A stretch of DNA of 56,533 nt from DASTYK01 sp964430275 (GCA_964430275.1 CAYSGF010000194.1:1-56533), one strand, 5' to 3'. Counted from the stretch's first letter, positions 16,847-25,296 are shown. Notes: generated by a model from the letters alone, not told the origin. Numbers and translations: made by a program.

Positions 16847-17778
16847 GCGGCCCTCCCGGTCTCCAGCGCGCGCGCGCGCTCCGGTCCGTCGTAAGCCTCG
16901 ATCCAGTGGCGTGCCGCCTCGAGATCACGGTACGCCTGCGGGGCATCGGGCCGCGCGCGCGCGAACTTGACGAGATCCGCACCGCCGAGCAGGCGCAGCA
17001 GCTCGAGGAGGGCCGGGGGCGCGCCGCGCCGGCGCGCGTGCCCGGCCAGCTCGCTCGTCGTCAGGTCTGCGCCCAGCTCGCTGTCCACTGCCTCGAGGTA
17101 CGCGCGCAACGCGGTCGTGATGGCGCTGTAGAACGGCTTCATCTCACCACGCTCCACGAATCCGGCGGTGCGCAGGTCCGCCAGGCGTGCGAGCGCGGCC
17201 TCGCGCGGCGATACGGCCGGTTCGACGTCCACGACCTCGCGTGGCTGGCGGCGGCGCCACAGCCAGTACGCCGCAGCGAGCGCAAGCAGCAGCACGCCGG
17301 CCGCGATCAGCCACGGCCACCACACCCGGTTCGCACCCCATACGTCCTTCGCCGGCTTCGGCTCGATGCCGGCCGTGTCTGCTGGCAGTACGGAGCTGAG
17401 CGAGAAGGGCGGAAACGTGGTGCGCACGACTTCCTCGGCGCTCCCGTCGCGGATCGTGAAGGCGAGCGAGGGCAGCTGCAGCTCGGTACCCGTGCGCCAG
17501 GCGGTCAGCGGGTATACCGCCGTCGCGATCCGTCCGGCTCCCGCGGAATCGACGCGCACGCGCGCCCGGCCCGCCGCCTCGACGTCGTCACCTGCGAGTG
17601 CGAGCGTATCGGGGAACACCGCCTCGGCACCGGGGGGAAGCTCGACACGGACCGCCGCGTGGAAGATGTCACCGACCGTGATCGTCTCCGGCACGACTGC
17701 CGTGGACACCCGTTGCGCATGCGCGCCCGCGGCAGCCAGCGCGAGCAGGACCAGGGCGAAGCCGGCAGTGCGTCGCAT
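16843..17778 (-). CDS. BatD-like protein of the MoxR-Bat operon
   Basis: 311 residues with a cleavable-type signal (MRRTAGFALVLLALAAAGAHAQ), a beta-rich region similar to a single BatD/oxygen-tolerance repeat (ITVGDIFHAAVRVELPPGAEAVFPD), one membrane helix (WPWLIAAGVLLLALAAAYWLWRR) and a cytoplasmic helical part (GEMKPFYSAITTALRAYLEAVDSELGADLTTSELAGHARRRG). This layout is common for the gene between the DUF58 and BatA genes in such operons (DUF4381-like). No enzyme motif is visible. It starts one base inside the DUF58 stop and overlaps batA by 4 bp. Confidence 0.7.
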   Translation of the reverse strand: MRRTAGFALVLLALAAAGAHAQRVSTAVVPETITVGDIFHAAVRVELPPGAEAVFPDTLALAGDDVEAAGRARVRVDSAGAGRIATAVYPLTAWRTGTELQLPSLAFTIRDGSAEEVVRTTFPPFSLSSVLPADTAGIEPKPAKDVWGANRVWWPWLIAAGVLLLALAAAYWLWRRRQPREVVDVEPAVSPREAALARLADLRTAGFVERGEMKPFYSAITTALRAYLEAVDSELGADLTTSELAGHARRRGAPPALLELLRLLGGADLVKFARARPDAPQAYRDLEAARHWIEAYDGPERARALETGRAA

Positions 17779-18761
17779 CAGCGTCGCCCCTGGCGCTCGC
17801 GGCGACGGAAGAAGGAGAGCAGCGGGACGACGTAGGAGGTGCCCGTGCGCACCTCGATCTCGTCCACACCGACGCGGCGGAACACGCGGCGCACGGCGGT
17901 GCGCTCGTGCTCGACCATCGCACCGTACCTCTCGCGGACCGATTCACTGCTCGTATCCACGCCCGTCAGCTCACCGGTCTCCGGATCCCGCAGCACGAGG
18001 AGACCTGCGTCCGGCAGCGCGGTCTCTGCGTCATCGGAGATGCGGATCGCGACCAGGTCATGGCGCTGCGCGACGAGCTTGAGTGAACGCTCCCACGCGG
18101 GCCCGTCCACGGCCCCGCCGCCTGCCGGCACGAAGTCGCTCAGCACGAACAGGATGCCACGATGCCGGAGCAGGCGCGCCGCATAGTCGAGCGCACCGCC
18201 CACATCGGTGCCGCGGCCTGCCGGACGGAACGCGAGCACGTCTCGGATCAGCCGCAGCACGTGCCGCCTCCCCTTGCGTGGCGGCACGACGTGCTCGATC
18301 CGGTCCGTGAAGATGAGCAGCCCGACGCGGTCGTTGTTGCGCACTGCCGAAAGGGCGATCACGGCGGCGATCTCCGCCGCAAGCTCCGCCTTGAAACGAC
18401 CACGTGTGCCGAACTGTTCGGAGCCCGACAGATCGACGAGCAGCATCACCGTGAGCTCGCGCTCCTCGATATGCTTCTTGACGTATGGCGTACCGATGCG
18501 CGCGGTCACGTTCCAGTCGATGTTGCGGACGTCGTCGCCCGCCTCGTACTCGCGCACCTCGGCGAACTCCATGCCCTGCCCGCGAAACACCGAGTGGTAT
18601 TCACCGCTGAAGAGGGAGGCGACCAGCCCGCGTGTGCGCAGCTCGATCAGCCGTACCTGTCGCAGCACCTCGCGCGGCACCGCCTCGCGCACGGGCGCTC
18701 CGGTCGTCTCGGCTGCCGGCGTGGGCGCCGGACGCCGACGCAGGAACGGCAGCGAGGTCAT
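17778..18761 (-). CDS. DUF58 (VWA-like) protein
   Basis: 327 residues carrying the DUF58 signature GEYHSVFRGQGMEFAEVREYEAGDDVRNIDWNVTARIGTPYVKKHIEERELTVMLLVDLSGSEQFG. The VWA-like fold follows, with DLSGS as degenerate MIDAS and FVLSDFVPAGG. No membrane segment is seen, so it is a cytoplasmic partner. In MoxR operons, DUF58 proteins are thought to link the AAA+ ATPase to the membrane Bat proteins. Its ATG overlaps the moxR stop by 4 bp. Confidence 0.92.
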   Translation of the reverse strand: MTSLPFLRRRPAPTPAAETTGAPVREAVPREVLRQVRLIELRTRGLVASLFSGEYHSVFRGQGMEFAEVREYEAGDDVRNIDWNVTARIGTPYVKKHIEERELTVMLLVDLSGSEQFGTRGRFKAELAAEIAAVIALSAVRNNDRVGLLIFTDRIEHVVPPRKGRRHVLRLIRDVLAFRPAGRGTDVGGALDYAARLLRHRGILFVLSDFVPAGGGAVDGPAWERSLKLVAQRHDLVAIRISDDAETALPDAGLLVLRDPETGELTGVDTSSESVRERYGAMVEHERTAVRRVFRRVGVDEIEVRTGTSYVVPLLSFFRRRERQGRR

Positions 18762-19738
18762 GGGACGTCGATGGCGGCGAAGATGCGGTCGACGATGTCG
18801 TCGGAGGTGACCTCTTCGGCTTCCGCCTCGAAGCTCGTGATGACGCGATGGCGGAGTACTTCATGCCCGATCGCCTTCACGTCATCGGGCAGCACGTAGG
18901 CGCGTCCGCGCAGGAAGGCATGCGCGCGCGCGCCCATCGCCAGGTAGATCGACGCGCGCGGTGACGCACCGTACTCGATGAGCGGCGCGAGGTCCGCCAG
19001 GCCGTAGCGCGTCGGCTCGCGCGTCGTCTGCACGATGTCGACGATGTACTCCTCGAGCTTCTCGTCCAGGTACAGGCCTGCAATCTCGCGGCGGGCCGCG
19101 AACACGTCCTCGGGGTCCGCGACGTTGCGCAGCTCGACCGGCTCACGCCCCGCCATGCGCCGCATGATCTCGCGCTCCGTGGCCTTGTCCGGGTAGCCGA
19201 CCCGGAGCTTCAGCATGAAGCGATCGACCTGCGCCTCCGGCAGCGGGTAGGTGCCTTCCTGCTCGATCGGATTCTGCGTGGCAAGCACGAGGAACGGTTC
19301 GGGCAACGGGAACGTCTGGCCGCCCAGCGTGACCTGGTGCTCCTGCATCGCCTCGAGCAGAGCGGACTGCACCTTCGGCGGGGCACGGTTGATCTCGTCC
19401 GCGAGCACGATGTTGGCGAAGATCGGGCCCGTGCGCGCCGTGAAGTCGCCCGTGCGCTGGTTGTAGATCATGGTGCCGACGACGTCGGCGGGCAGCAGAT
19501 CGGGCGTGAACTGGATCCGCTCGAACGTCGCGTTCATCGTGTCCGCGAGCGAACGCACGGTCAGCGTCTTGGCGAGGCCGGGCACACCCTCGAGCAGCAC
19601 ATGCCCGCCGGTCAGCAGACCGATGAGCAGGCGCTCGATCATCACCTCCTGCCCGACGATGCGCCGGTGCATCTCGGCGGTGATCCGTGCGACGAGACTC
19701 GTGTCTGTCGCCGCTGGTGCGACGAGCGGTTCCTCCAC
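18758..19738 (-). CDS. MoxR-family AAA+ ATPase
   Basis: 326 residues of typical MoxR: MHRRIVGQEVMIERLLIGLLTGGHVLLEGVPGLAKT (Walker A), NIVLADEINRAPPKVQSALLEAMQE (Walker B), LVLATQNPIEQEGTYPLPEAQVDRF (sensor I) and ASIYLAMGARAHAFLRGRAYVLPDDVK. It is a chaperone-like ATPase believed to help fold or load metal into VWA partners. The start was set at GTG 19738 because GGGAGGAG lies a few bases before it and the residues further upstream in the open frame are out-of-frame translation of the neighbour. It heads the Bat cluster and follows the Rossmann gene by 46 bp. Confidence 0.95.
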   Translation of the reverse strand: MEEPLVAPAATDTSLVARITAEMHRRIVGQEVMIERLLIGLLTGGHVLLEGVPGLAKTLTVRSLADTMNATFERIQFTPDLLPADVVGTMIYNQRTGDFTARTGPIFANIVLADEINRAPPKVQSALLEAMQEHQVTLGGQTFPLPEPFLVLATQNPIEQEGTYPLPEAQVDRFMLKLRVGYPDKATEREIMRRMAGREPVELRNVADPEDVFAARREIAGLYLDEKLEEYIVDIVQTTREPTRYGLADLAPLIEYGASPRASIYLAMGARAHAFLRGRAYVLPDDVKAIGHEVLRHRVITSFEAEAEEVTSDDIVDRIFAAIDVP

Positions 19739-19784
19739 CCGGCTCCTCCCTTGCTCGTGTTCTGCGTCCGTGCGCGGACGGACG

Positions 19785-21434
19785 TCAGCGCTTGATCCGC
19801 ACTCCGCGATCCTCGTGCCGGAAGACCCATCCCGCCATGCTGCCGGGTCGGACTTCGCCGCGGCGCGACTCCGGCTCGACGTCCATGCGCGAGCCGGCGT
19901 CCGGACCGGGCGTATCGTCGAGCACTGCGACCATCGCCTCCGCGCGCTGCCTCCATCTACGCCAGTTTTCCGCTCGAAGGTCCACCCACCCGTTTTCCGC
20001 GAGGCGCGGATCGTCGTGTGGCTGGCCGGGCTCGGGGGCCACCTTGACCTGCGGGCCGCGCAGGAGCGAGCGGCCGTCCGGGAGCAGGATGGGCAGGCCG
20101 ATGGACACGATGCGGGTGCGCAGCTCTGCGTCGTGCCCGATGAGCTCGCGCGTGCGCGCCGCACAATCCTCGGCGTCGAGCGCAGCGACCGCGCGCAGAT
20201 CGGGGTAGAGGCGCTGCAGCAGCGCGGCCTCGAACAGCAGCTTCGAGAGGCGCGGCGGCCCGAGCATCTCGTAGGCGACGGAATCGCAGCCGTGCGCCCG
20301 CTCGAGCGCGCGCATCCGCTCGAGTGCGGCCTCGCGCAGCACACCGGCGCGGTACGTCGGTCCCGAGGTCGCGCCATCGAGAGCGGCGACGATATCGCGG
20401 CCCGTCGGATGGCCGCGGATCTCGCGCACGACGTTCACGGCGATCTCCTCCGGCGTGATGAACTCCATGAGTCCGAGCGACGTCAGCACCTCGAACTCGT
20501 CGCGGCTGAACAGGCCGTTCTCGCCCGCATCGATGAACACGCCCTCGAGCGGCTGCTCGCTCGTCGTCCAGGCTCCGTCCTGCTGCGCGAACGCATCCGC
20601 CAGGGGCAGCGGGCGCGTCGCATCGGCACGCGCGATCGGGCGTCCGCCCCGTCGGATGACACCGTAGCCGACGCGCTTCCACGAGATCGCCGCCGTCGGC
20701 TTGATCTCCTTCACGGCGGGCGCGCCCGGCGTGCGCGCCATCAGGTAGAGCAGCAGCGTGTGCGCACCCGCGACGGCCGCCTTCGCAAGCAGCATCCGGC
20801 TCGGCCGCTCCTCACTGTGCGTGAACGGGATGTTCAGCCCCATGCCGCCTGTGCCGGCGGTGCCGATCTTCAGGTAGCACTGCGTGCCGGCCCGGCGCAT
20901 GCCTTCCAGCGCGATCTGCACGTGGCGGATGAGCTGCGGCAGATACAGTGTGGCGAGGTGTCGCTCGACCGCTTCGACGTCGAGGGTGCCGGATCCGGCC
21001 GACATGCGAAGCGCCTCCGCACTGCGGAACACGTTCTGGTATGCGAACGCGGTCGCGGTGTTGATGCAATCGACGATGATATCCGGCTTCGTGCGCAGCA
21101 GCAGTGCACCGAGCGCCGAGCGCTCGACCACAGCCTCGCTCAGCTCGCCGAACAGGTCGTCGATCACGCTGCCGCGCGCGCCGGCATCCGCGAGCACGTC
21201 GGCGCGCGGGCGATCCTTCAGCGCGTCGGGCACGAACAGATCGCCCCATGCCGCCTCGATGGGCACGCCGCCGGTTTCCGCGCGCAGCGAGGCGAGCGCC
21301 TCGTCCGCTTCCTCGCGACGCAGGCTGCTGATCGTGATGCGGGCCGGCTCGTGGGGCAGCAGCTCGCGCACGACCGCCGTACCCACCAGCCCGGATCCTC
21401 CGAGGATCAGCACGTTCCGGCCGCGGATCTCCAT
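19785..21434 (-). CDS. Rossmann-fold NAD(P)-binding protein of unknown function
   Basis: 549 residues beginning with a clear dinucleotide-binding motif, NVLILGGSGLVGTAVVRELL (GxGxxG type). Further pieces resemble extended short-chain dehydrogenases: KPDIIVDCINTATAFAY, YLPQLIRHVQIALEGMRRAG, CYLKIGTAGTGGMGLNIPFTHSEERPSRMLLAKAAVAGAHTLLLYLMARTPG. No YxxxK catalytic pair is evident. After about residue 290 the sequence is not like any family I recognise, though it looks properly folded (mixed helix and strand, usual codon use). It sits 25 bp after a pseudouridine synthase gene and 46 bp before moxR, so it belongs to the same directon. A role in sugar-nucleotide or lipid modification is possible, but nothing proves it. 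Confidence 0.7.
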   Translation of the reverse strand: MEIRGRNVLILGGSGLVGTAVVRELLPHEPARITISSLRREEADEALASLRAETGGVPIEAAWGDLFVPDALKDRPRADVLADAGARGSVIDDLFGELSEAVVERSALGALLLRTKPDIIVDCINTATAFAYQNVFRSAEALRMSAGSGTLDVEAVERHLATLYLPQLIRHVQIALEGMRRAGTQCYLKIGTAGTGGMGLNIPFTHSEERPSRMLLAKAAVAGAHTLLLYLMARTPGAPAVKEIKPTAAISWKRVGYGVIRRGGRPIARADATRPLPLADAFAQQDGAWTTSEQPLEGVFIDAGENGLFSRDEFEVLTSLGLMEFITPEEIAVNVVREIRGHPTGRDIVAALDGATSGPTYRAGVLREAALERMRALERAHGCDSVAYEMLGPPRLSKLLFEAALLQRLYPDLRAVAALDAEDCAARTRELIGHDAELRTRIVSIGLPILLPDGRSLLRGPQVKVAPEPGQPHDDPRLAENGWVDLRAENWRRWRQRAEAMVAVLDDTPGPDAGSRMDVEPESRRGEVRPGSMAGWVFRHEDRGVRIKR

Positions 21435-21459
21435 CTCGTCGATGTCCTTTGAATCAGGG

Positions 21460-22179
21460 TCAGCGCGCGCGCAGCCGCCGCACTTCCGCAGCGCTCAGTC
21501 GGCGCCAGCGGCCTTCCTCCAGGCTGCCGAGCTCGATCGGGCCGAAGCTCACTCGCCGCAGCCGGCGCACCGGTCGATCGACGGCATCGAACATCCGGCG
21601 CACTTCCCGCTTGCGGCCCTCGCGCAGAGTCACGGCCCAGCGTTCACCGCCGCGCGCTGCACCACCAAGCCGATGGAGCGCCCGCGCCCGGGCCATGCCG
21701 TCCTCCAGCGCTACGCCCTGCAGCAACGTGCGACGCGCCGCCTCCGACAGCGTGCCGTCGATCTCGACGTGGTAGTCGCGGTCGACCTCGTAGCGGGGAT
21801 GCTGCAGCCGTTCCGCCGCGTCCCCTTCGTTCGTCAGCAGCAGCAGTCCTTCGCTGTCGTAATCGAGTCGACCGACGTGGAAGAGGCCGTGATGCTCGGC
21901 CGCCAGCAGCGCGTACACCGTCGGCCGGCCCTGCGGATCCTTGCGTGTGGTCACGTATCCGCGCGGCTTGTGCAATGCGATCCACACGGGCTGCGCCGGC
22001 CGCACGCGCCGGCCATCCACCTCGACCACGTCGCGCGCCGGGTCCACCTTTGTTCCGAGCTCCGTCGCGGGCTTGCCATTCACCCGAACGCGACCGTCGC
22101 GCATGAGCGTCTCGGCCGCGCGCCGCGACGCGACGCCCGCCTGCGAAAGGTACTTCTGCAGGCGAACGGCGTCGCTCAC
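21460..22179 (-). CDS. RsuA/RluB-family 23S/16S rRNA pseudouridine synthase
   Basis: 239 residues: an N-terminal S4 RNA-binding domain (VRLQKYLSQAGVASRRAAETLMRDGRVRVNGKP) and the catalytic domain with IALHKPRGYVTTRKDPQGRPTVY, VGRLDYDSEGLLLLTNEGD (catalytic Asp) and LREGRKREVRRMFDAV. It would isomerise a uridine in rRNA; its position next to scpB fits RluB, as in many bacteria. The GTG at 22179 was chosen because GGGGAG precedes it and the S4 domain begins right after; the in-frame ATG at 22239 lies inside scpB. Confidence 0.93.
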   Translation of the reverse strand: MSDAVRLQKYLSQAGVASRRAAETLMRDGRVRVNGKPATELGTKVDPARDVVEVDGRRVRPAQPVWIALHKPRGYVTTRKDPQGRPTVYALLAAEHHGLFHVGRLDYDSEGLLLLTNEGDAAERLQHPRYEVDRDYHVEIDGTLSEAARRTLLQGVALEDGMARARALHRLGGAARGGERWAVTLREGRKREVRRMFDAVDRPVRRLRRVSFGPIELGSLEEGRWRRLSAAEVRRLRAR

Positions 22180-22180
22180 C

Positions 22181-23227
22181 TCAGCTCCCCGGTGCCCTGC
22201 GCTCCGCAGTGTCGGGCACGCGCGCATCGTCATCGACATCGTGGTCGTCGCTCATGCGGTCGTCCTCGTCACGTGCGCGCTCGTGCAGATGCGCATCTGC
22301 GGTCCCATCCGCAGCGCGCTCCCCTGCGGCCCCGTTCGACTCCGCGCGCAGCGACGCGAGCCGCGGTGCACCATTCGATTCCGCAGCATCACGCTCCCCC
22401 GCCACGGGCACGTGCACGCCGACGTGGATCTGCTCCCCGTCCGCATCGACGACCGGCTCCCCGGCATCGTGTGCCTCCTCCGCTTCCACTTCGTCGACGA
22501 TCCCGTCTGCGATCTCCTCCGCGAGCTCGTCCTCTGCCTCCTCGAGCAGCGCCGCCACCTCCTCGTCCGCCATCGGATTCGACGACGGCTCGACGCCGTG
22601 CCCGCGCGCCGCGTGCGTCGCCGGTGCACCAGCTTCCGCTTCCGCACCGCCATCCGCTTCCGCACCGCCGTCGGCTTCCGGTTCCGCGCGCGCCTCGATG
22701 CTCCGCTCCCGCAGCACGACCGGCAGCTCGTCCGGGCGCGGCATGGCCTCGATCGAGCGGAAGCCGAAATGCTCGAGGAAGCGGTCCGTCGTACCATAGA
22801 GAAGTGGACGGCCGAGGCCTTCGGAGCGGCCGACCACATGAATGAGTTCCCGGTCCAGAAGCGTCTTGATGACGCCGCTCGAGCCGACGCCGCGGATCTC
22901 CTCGACCTCGGCGCGACCGATCGGCTGCCGATACGCCATCACCGCGAGTACCTCGAGTGCGGAGCCCGAGAGGCGCGACGTCTGCGGCACGGTTTCGTAG
23001 CGATCGAGCACGGCCACGAACTCCGGCCGCGTCAGGATCTGGTAGCCGCCCGCAACTTCATAGATCTGGAAGGACCGCTCCGAGAGGTCGTAGTCGTGGC
23101 GCAGCTCCTGGACCACCGCTTCCACGGTGTCCTCGTCGAGGCGCTCATCCACGCGCGCGAGATCGCCCGCACTCAGCGGGGCGTCGCTCGCGAACAGCAG
23201 GGCCTCAATGATCTGTGTCAGTCGCAT
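22181..23227 (-). CDS. scpB: Segregation and condensation protein B with long acidic tail
   Basis: 348 residues. The first 180 or so are ordinary ScpB: MRLTQIIEALLFASDAPLSAGDLA, FQIYEVAGGYQILTRPEF, LSGSALEVLAVMAYRQPIGRAEVEEIRGVGSSGVIKTLLDRELI, LLYGTTDRFLEHFGF. The two winged-helix domains bind ScpA in the SMC-kleisin complex that compacts and separates chromosomes. Residues from about 185 to 348 are an unusual low-complexity tail rich in Glu, Asp, Ala and Gly, with short repeats such as EADGGAEADGGAEAEAG, whereas family members often end near 200. The gene overlaps scpA by 23 bp and has a 1-bp gap to the pseudouridine synthase. Confidence 0.94.
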   Translation of the reverse strand: MRLTQIIEALLFASDAPLSAGDLARVDERLDEDTVEAVVQELRHDYDLSERSFQIYEVAGGYQILTRPEFVAVLDRYETVPQTSRLSGSALEVLAVMAYRQPIGRAEVEEIRGVGSSGVIKTLLDRELIHVVGRSEGLGRPLLYGTTDRFLEHFGFRSIEAMPRPDELPVVLRERSIEARAEPEADGGAEADGGAEAEAGAPATHAARGHGVEPSSNPMADEEVAALLEEAEDELAEEIADGIVDEVEAEEAHDAGEPVVDADGEQIHVGVHVPVAGERDAAESNGAPRLASLRAESNGAAGERAADGTADAHLHERARDEDDRMSDDHDVDDDARVPDTAERRAPGS

Positions 23228-24068
23228 CGCGTGCTTCGTCTGCTCGTTCGTCGGTGGGCCGGTCCGTCAGACCGGCCTCGATGATGGCGGTGGCATCCGC
23301 GCTCGGCTCCGCACTCGCGTAGTCGTACTCTTCGCTCGACGGAACGTCCTCGGCAGCCCGCTCCGCTGCGCTCAACGTGCGCCGGTACATCCACAGCGCT
23401 GCGAACGGTGCGCTCTGTCGCAGCAGCAGCTCCCGCCGCTTCGAGAGCTCGAGTCCGGCGAGCATCGTCACGACCCCATGGAGCCGGTCGCCGAAGGGCT
23501 CGACCAGCCGACGGAACTCGATACGATCGAGGCGCGCGAGCGTCTGCAGGATCAGCCCGACCTTCTCCTCCATAGGCACTGCGCGCGTGCGCACGTGGTG
23601 CTCTGCCGGACGGACCTGGCGCTCGCCCACGTTCAGCGCCGCCGCCAGGAAATCGTCCCACGTGAACGCCAGCTCCACGATCGGCGCGGGCTTCTGGCGC
23701 GCCGGCACGTGCCCACGCCGGTACTTCCGCAGGCGTTCCGCCTGCGCGTCCTCCAGCCGCTGCGCGATCGCGGTGAAATGCTCGTACTCGAGCAGCCGCC
23801 GCACCAGCTCCGCGCGCGGGTCCTCCAGCTCTCCGTCGACCTCGGCACGCCGCGGCATCAGCATCTGCGCCTTGATGCGCACCAGCACCGCCGCCATCTC
23901 CAGAAACTCACCGGCCCGGTCCAGCCCCAGCACCTCGATGCCCGCAATCGCTTCCAGAAACTGATTCGTGATCTGCGAGATCGGGATGTCGAAGATGTCG
24001 ATGTCCTGCTCGCGGATCAGGTGCAGCAGCAGGTCGATCGGACCGGTGAATCGGTCCAGCTCGACCAC
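23205..24068 (-). CDS. scpA: Segregation and condensation protein A (kleisin)
   Basis: About 287 residues. The N-terminus reads VELDRFTGPIDLLLHLIREQDIDIFDIPISQITNQFLEAI, the typical SMC-binding helix of ScpA; then FLEMAAVLVRIKAQMLMPR, and a C-terminal winged helix MEEKVGLILQTLARL...FGDRLHGVVTMLAGLELSKRRELLLRQSAPFAALWMYR. GTG 24068 was chosen because GGAGGGGGG precedes it and ScpA homology begins a few residues later; other GTGs at 24116 and 24113 would overlap or nearly abut the protease gene. It overlaps scpB by 23 bp; the site-2 protease gene ends 35 bp upstream. Confidence 0.93.
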   Translation of the reverse strand: MVELDRFTGPIDLLLHLIREQDIDIFDIPISQITNQFLEAIAGIEVLGLDRAGEFLEMAAVLVRIKAQMLMPRRAEVDGELEDPRAELVRRLLEYEHFTAIAQRLEDAQAERLRKYRRGHVPARQKPAPIVELAFTWDDFLAAALNVGERQVRPAEHHVRTRAVPMEEKVGLILQTLARLDRIEFRRLVEPFGDRLHGVVTMLAGLELSKRRELLLRQSAPFAALWMYRRTLSAAERAAEDVPSSEEYDYASAEPSADATAIIEAGLTDRPTDERADEARDATDTDH

Positions 24069-24103
24069 GAAGCCCCCCTCCGCGTACCCCGTGTCCGGGG
24101 CGG

Positions 24104-24751
24104 CTACGTCCACCACGCGATCACCGTCCAGGAAAGCTTCTCGAGGTAGAGCGCCGGCGCGAGCACGACGCCGATCGCGCCCGTCAGCAGCAGCAGTACG
24201 AATACGGCGACTGCCCACCGCTCCATCCGCTGGTAGTGCACCTGCCAGCGCGCGGGCAGCAGCTCCGCAAGCAGATGCGAGCCGTCCAGCGGCGGGACCG
24301 GCAGGAGATTGAACACGAGCAGGATGAAGTTCAGCCGGATCCCCGCCGCGGCCATCGCGCCGATCACGTCCACTGCACCAGTCGCCGATGGCGCCAGCCG
24401 GCCGACATGGTGCATGCCCACGACCACCATCATCAGCAGCAGCGCGAGCACCAGGTTCGCACTCACCCCTGCCGCGGAGACCAGCAACCGGCTGCGGCGT
24501 CCGCGACGCAGCTGCGCGTGGTCGATCGGCACCGGCTTCGCCCAGCCGACCAGAAAGCCGGACCCGCTCGCGAGCAGCATCAACGGGATCAGGATCGTCC
24601 CGAACAGGTCGATGTGCGGGATCGGGTTCAGCGTCACGCGGCCCAGCCGGTAGGCCGTCGGATCGCCCTCGCGCCATGCCACCCAGGCGTGCGCAAGCTC
24701 GTGCACCACGAAGGACAGCAGGAGTACCGGCAGCAGCAGAAGTGCTTCCAT
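24104..24751 (-). CDS. Site-2 protease family (M50) membrane peptidase
   Basis: 215 residues with five or six membrane segments. The zinc site HELAH lies in the first (LSFVVHELAHAWVAWREGDPTAYRLGRVTLNP) and the third ligand in FNLLPVPPLDGSHLL, the standard S2P layout without PDZ or CBS domains. Such short forms are often found beside scpA. It would cut membrane-embedded substrates, but none is known. On the minus strand TAGGTT ends about ten bases before the ATG, so the transcript may have almost no leader; it is the first gene of the eleven-gene directon and diverges from rpsT. Confidence 0.92.
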   Translation of the reverse strand: MEALLLLPVLLLSFVVHELAHAWVAWREGDPTAYRLGRVTLNPIPHIDLFGTILIPLMLLASGSGFLVGWAKPVPIDHAQLRRGRRSRLLVSAAGVSANLVLALLLMMVVVGMHHVGRLAPSATGAVDVIGAMAAAGIRLNFILLVFNLLPVPPLDGSHLLAELLPARWQVHYQRMERWAVAVFVLLLLTGAIGVVLAPALYLEKLSWTVIAWWT

Positions 24752-24834
24752 AATCGGCGAAAACCTACCCGGCCGCCCCTGGCGGCGCCACCCCGCGGCC
24801 CCGCGCCGCAGGCGCGTTTCCCGCCCTCCGCACC

Positions 24835-24863
24835 TTGACGACGTTCCTGTCCTGCGGTAGCTT
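24835..24863 (+). promoter_or_regulatory. rpsT promoter (TTGACG-N17-TAGCTT)
   Basis: TTGACG at 24835-24840, a 17-bp spacer and TAGCTT at 24858-24863. The same two hexamers with the same spacing occur before pyrR and gltX. A transcript from about 24870 would give rpsT a leader of some 37 bases ending in CAGGAG. Confidence 0.8.
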
Positions 24864-24906
24864 GCGTGGCTGCATTCGCACGAGAAACAGTTCAGGAGAT
24901 CAGGGT

Positions 24907-25164
24907 TTGGCGAACACTCCGAGTGCCGAAAAGAGGATCCGTCAGGAGCGCAAGCGCCACGAGCACAACCGTGCCCAGCGCTCCCGGCTCAAGACGGCGA
25001 TCAAGAACGTGCAGACCGAGACGGACCCGGCGGCCGCTGCCGAGGCGTATCGCGAGACGGCCGCTCTGCTGGACCGCTTTGCCGCACGCCGACTCATCCA
25101 TCGCAACAAGGCCGCGCGCAAGAAGTCCCAGCTCGCGCGGGCACTCAACGACCGGCAGGCCTGA
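24907..25164 (+). CDS. rpsT: 30S ribosomal protein S20
   Basis: 85 residues starting (M)ANTPSAEKRIRQERKRHEHNRAQRSRLKTAIKNVQ, with DRFAARRLIHRNKAARKKSQLARALN at the end: a complete bS20, a basic helical bundle that binds 16S rRNA. The start is TTG 24907, preceded by CAGGAG 8 bases earlier; S20 genes in other bacteria also use TTG, a feature tied to autoregulation in Escherichia coli. It is monocistronic with its own promoter and terminator. Confidence 0.97.
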   Translation: MANTPSAEKRIRQERKRHEHNRAQRSRLKTAIKNVQTETDPAAAAEAYRETAALLDRFAARRLIHRNKAARKKSQLARALNDRQA

Positions 25165-25196
25165 GCTCGACGCGCCCGTTGCACACCGCAGTATGA

Positions 25197-25221
25197 GGCC
25201 ACCTTCCGAGGTGGCCTTTTT
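25197..25221 (+). terminator. Intrinsic terminator of rpsT
   Basis: GGCCACC (25197-25203), a 6-base loop and GGTGGCC (25210-25216), followed directly by TTTTT. It starts 32 bases after the rpsT stop. This is the only classic stem plus T-tract terminator I see in the window. Confidence 0.92.
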
Positions 25222-25279
25222 CGTTCCTGCCCGTGCCCCGGCGGTCTGTACGGTATCTCCCCACAGTGATTTCGCACCT

Positions 25280-25296
25280 CCCTATCCGGAATAGGG
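25280..25296. promoter_or_regulatory. Candidate operator upstream of the nos cluster
   Basis: CCCTAT-CCGGA-ATAGGG is a perfect 6-bp inverted repeat with a 5-bp centre, 93 bases before the first nos gene. It is AT-richer than its surroundings and symmetrical, as expected for a dimeric regulator. It does not match an FNR/DNR box (TTGAT-N4-ATCAA). A short hairpin in the leader RNA is the alternative. Confidence 0.4.
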
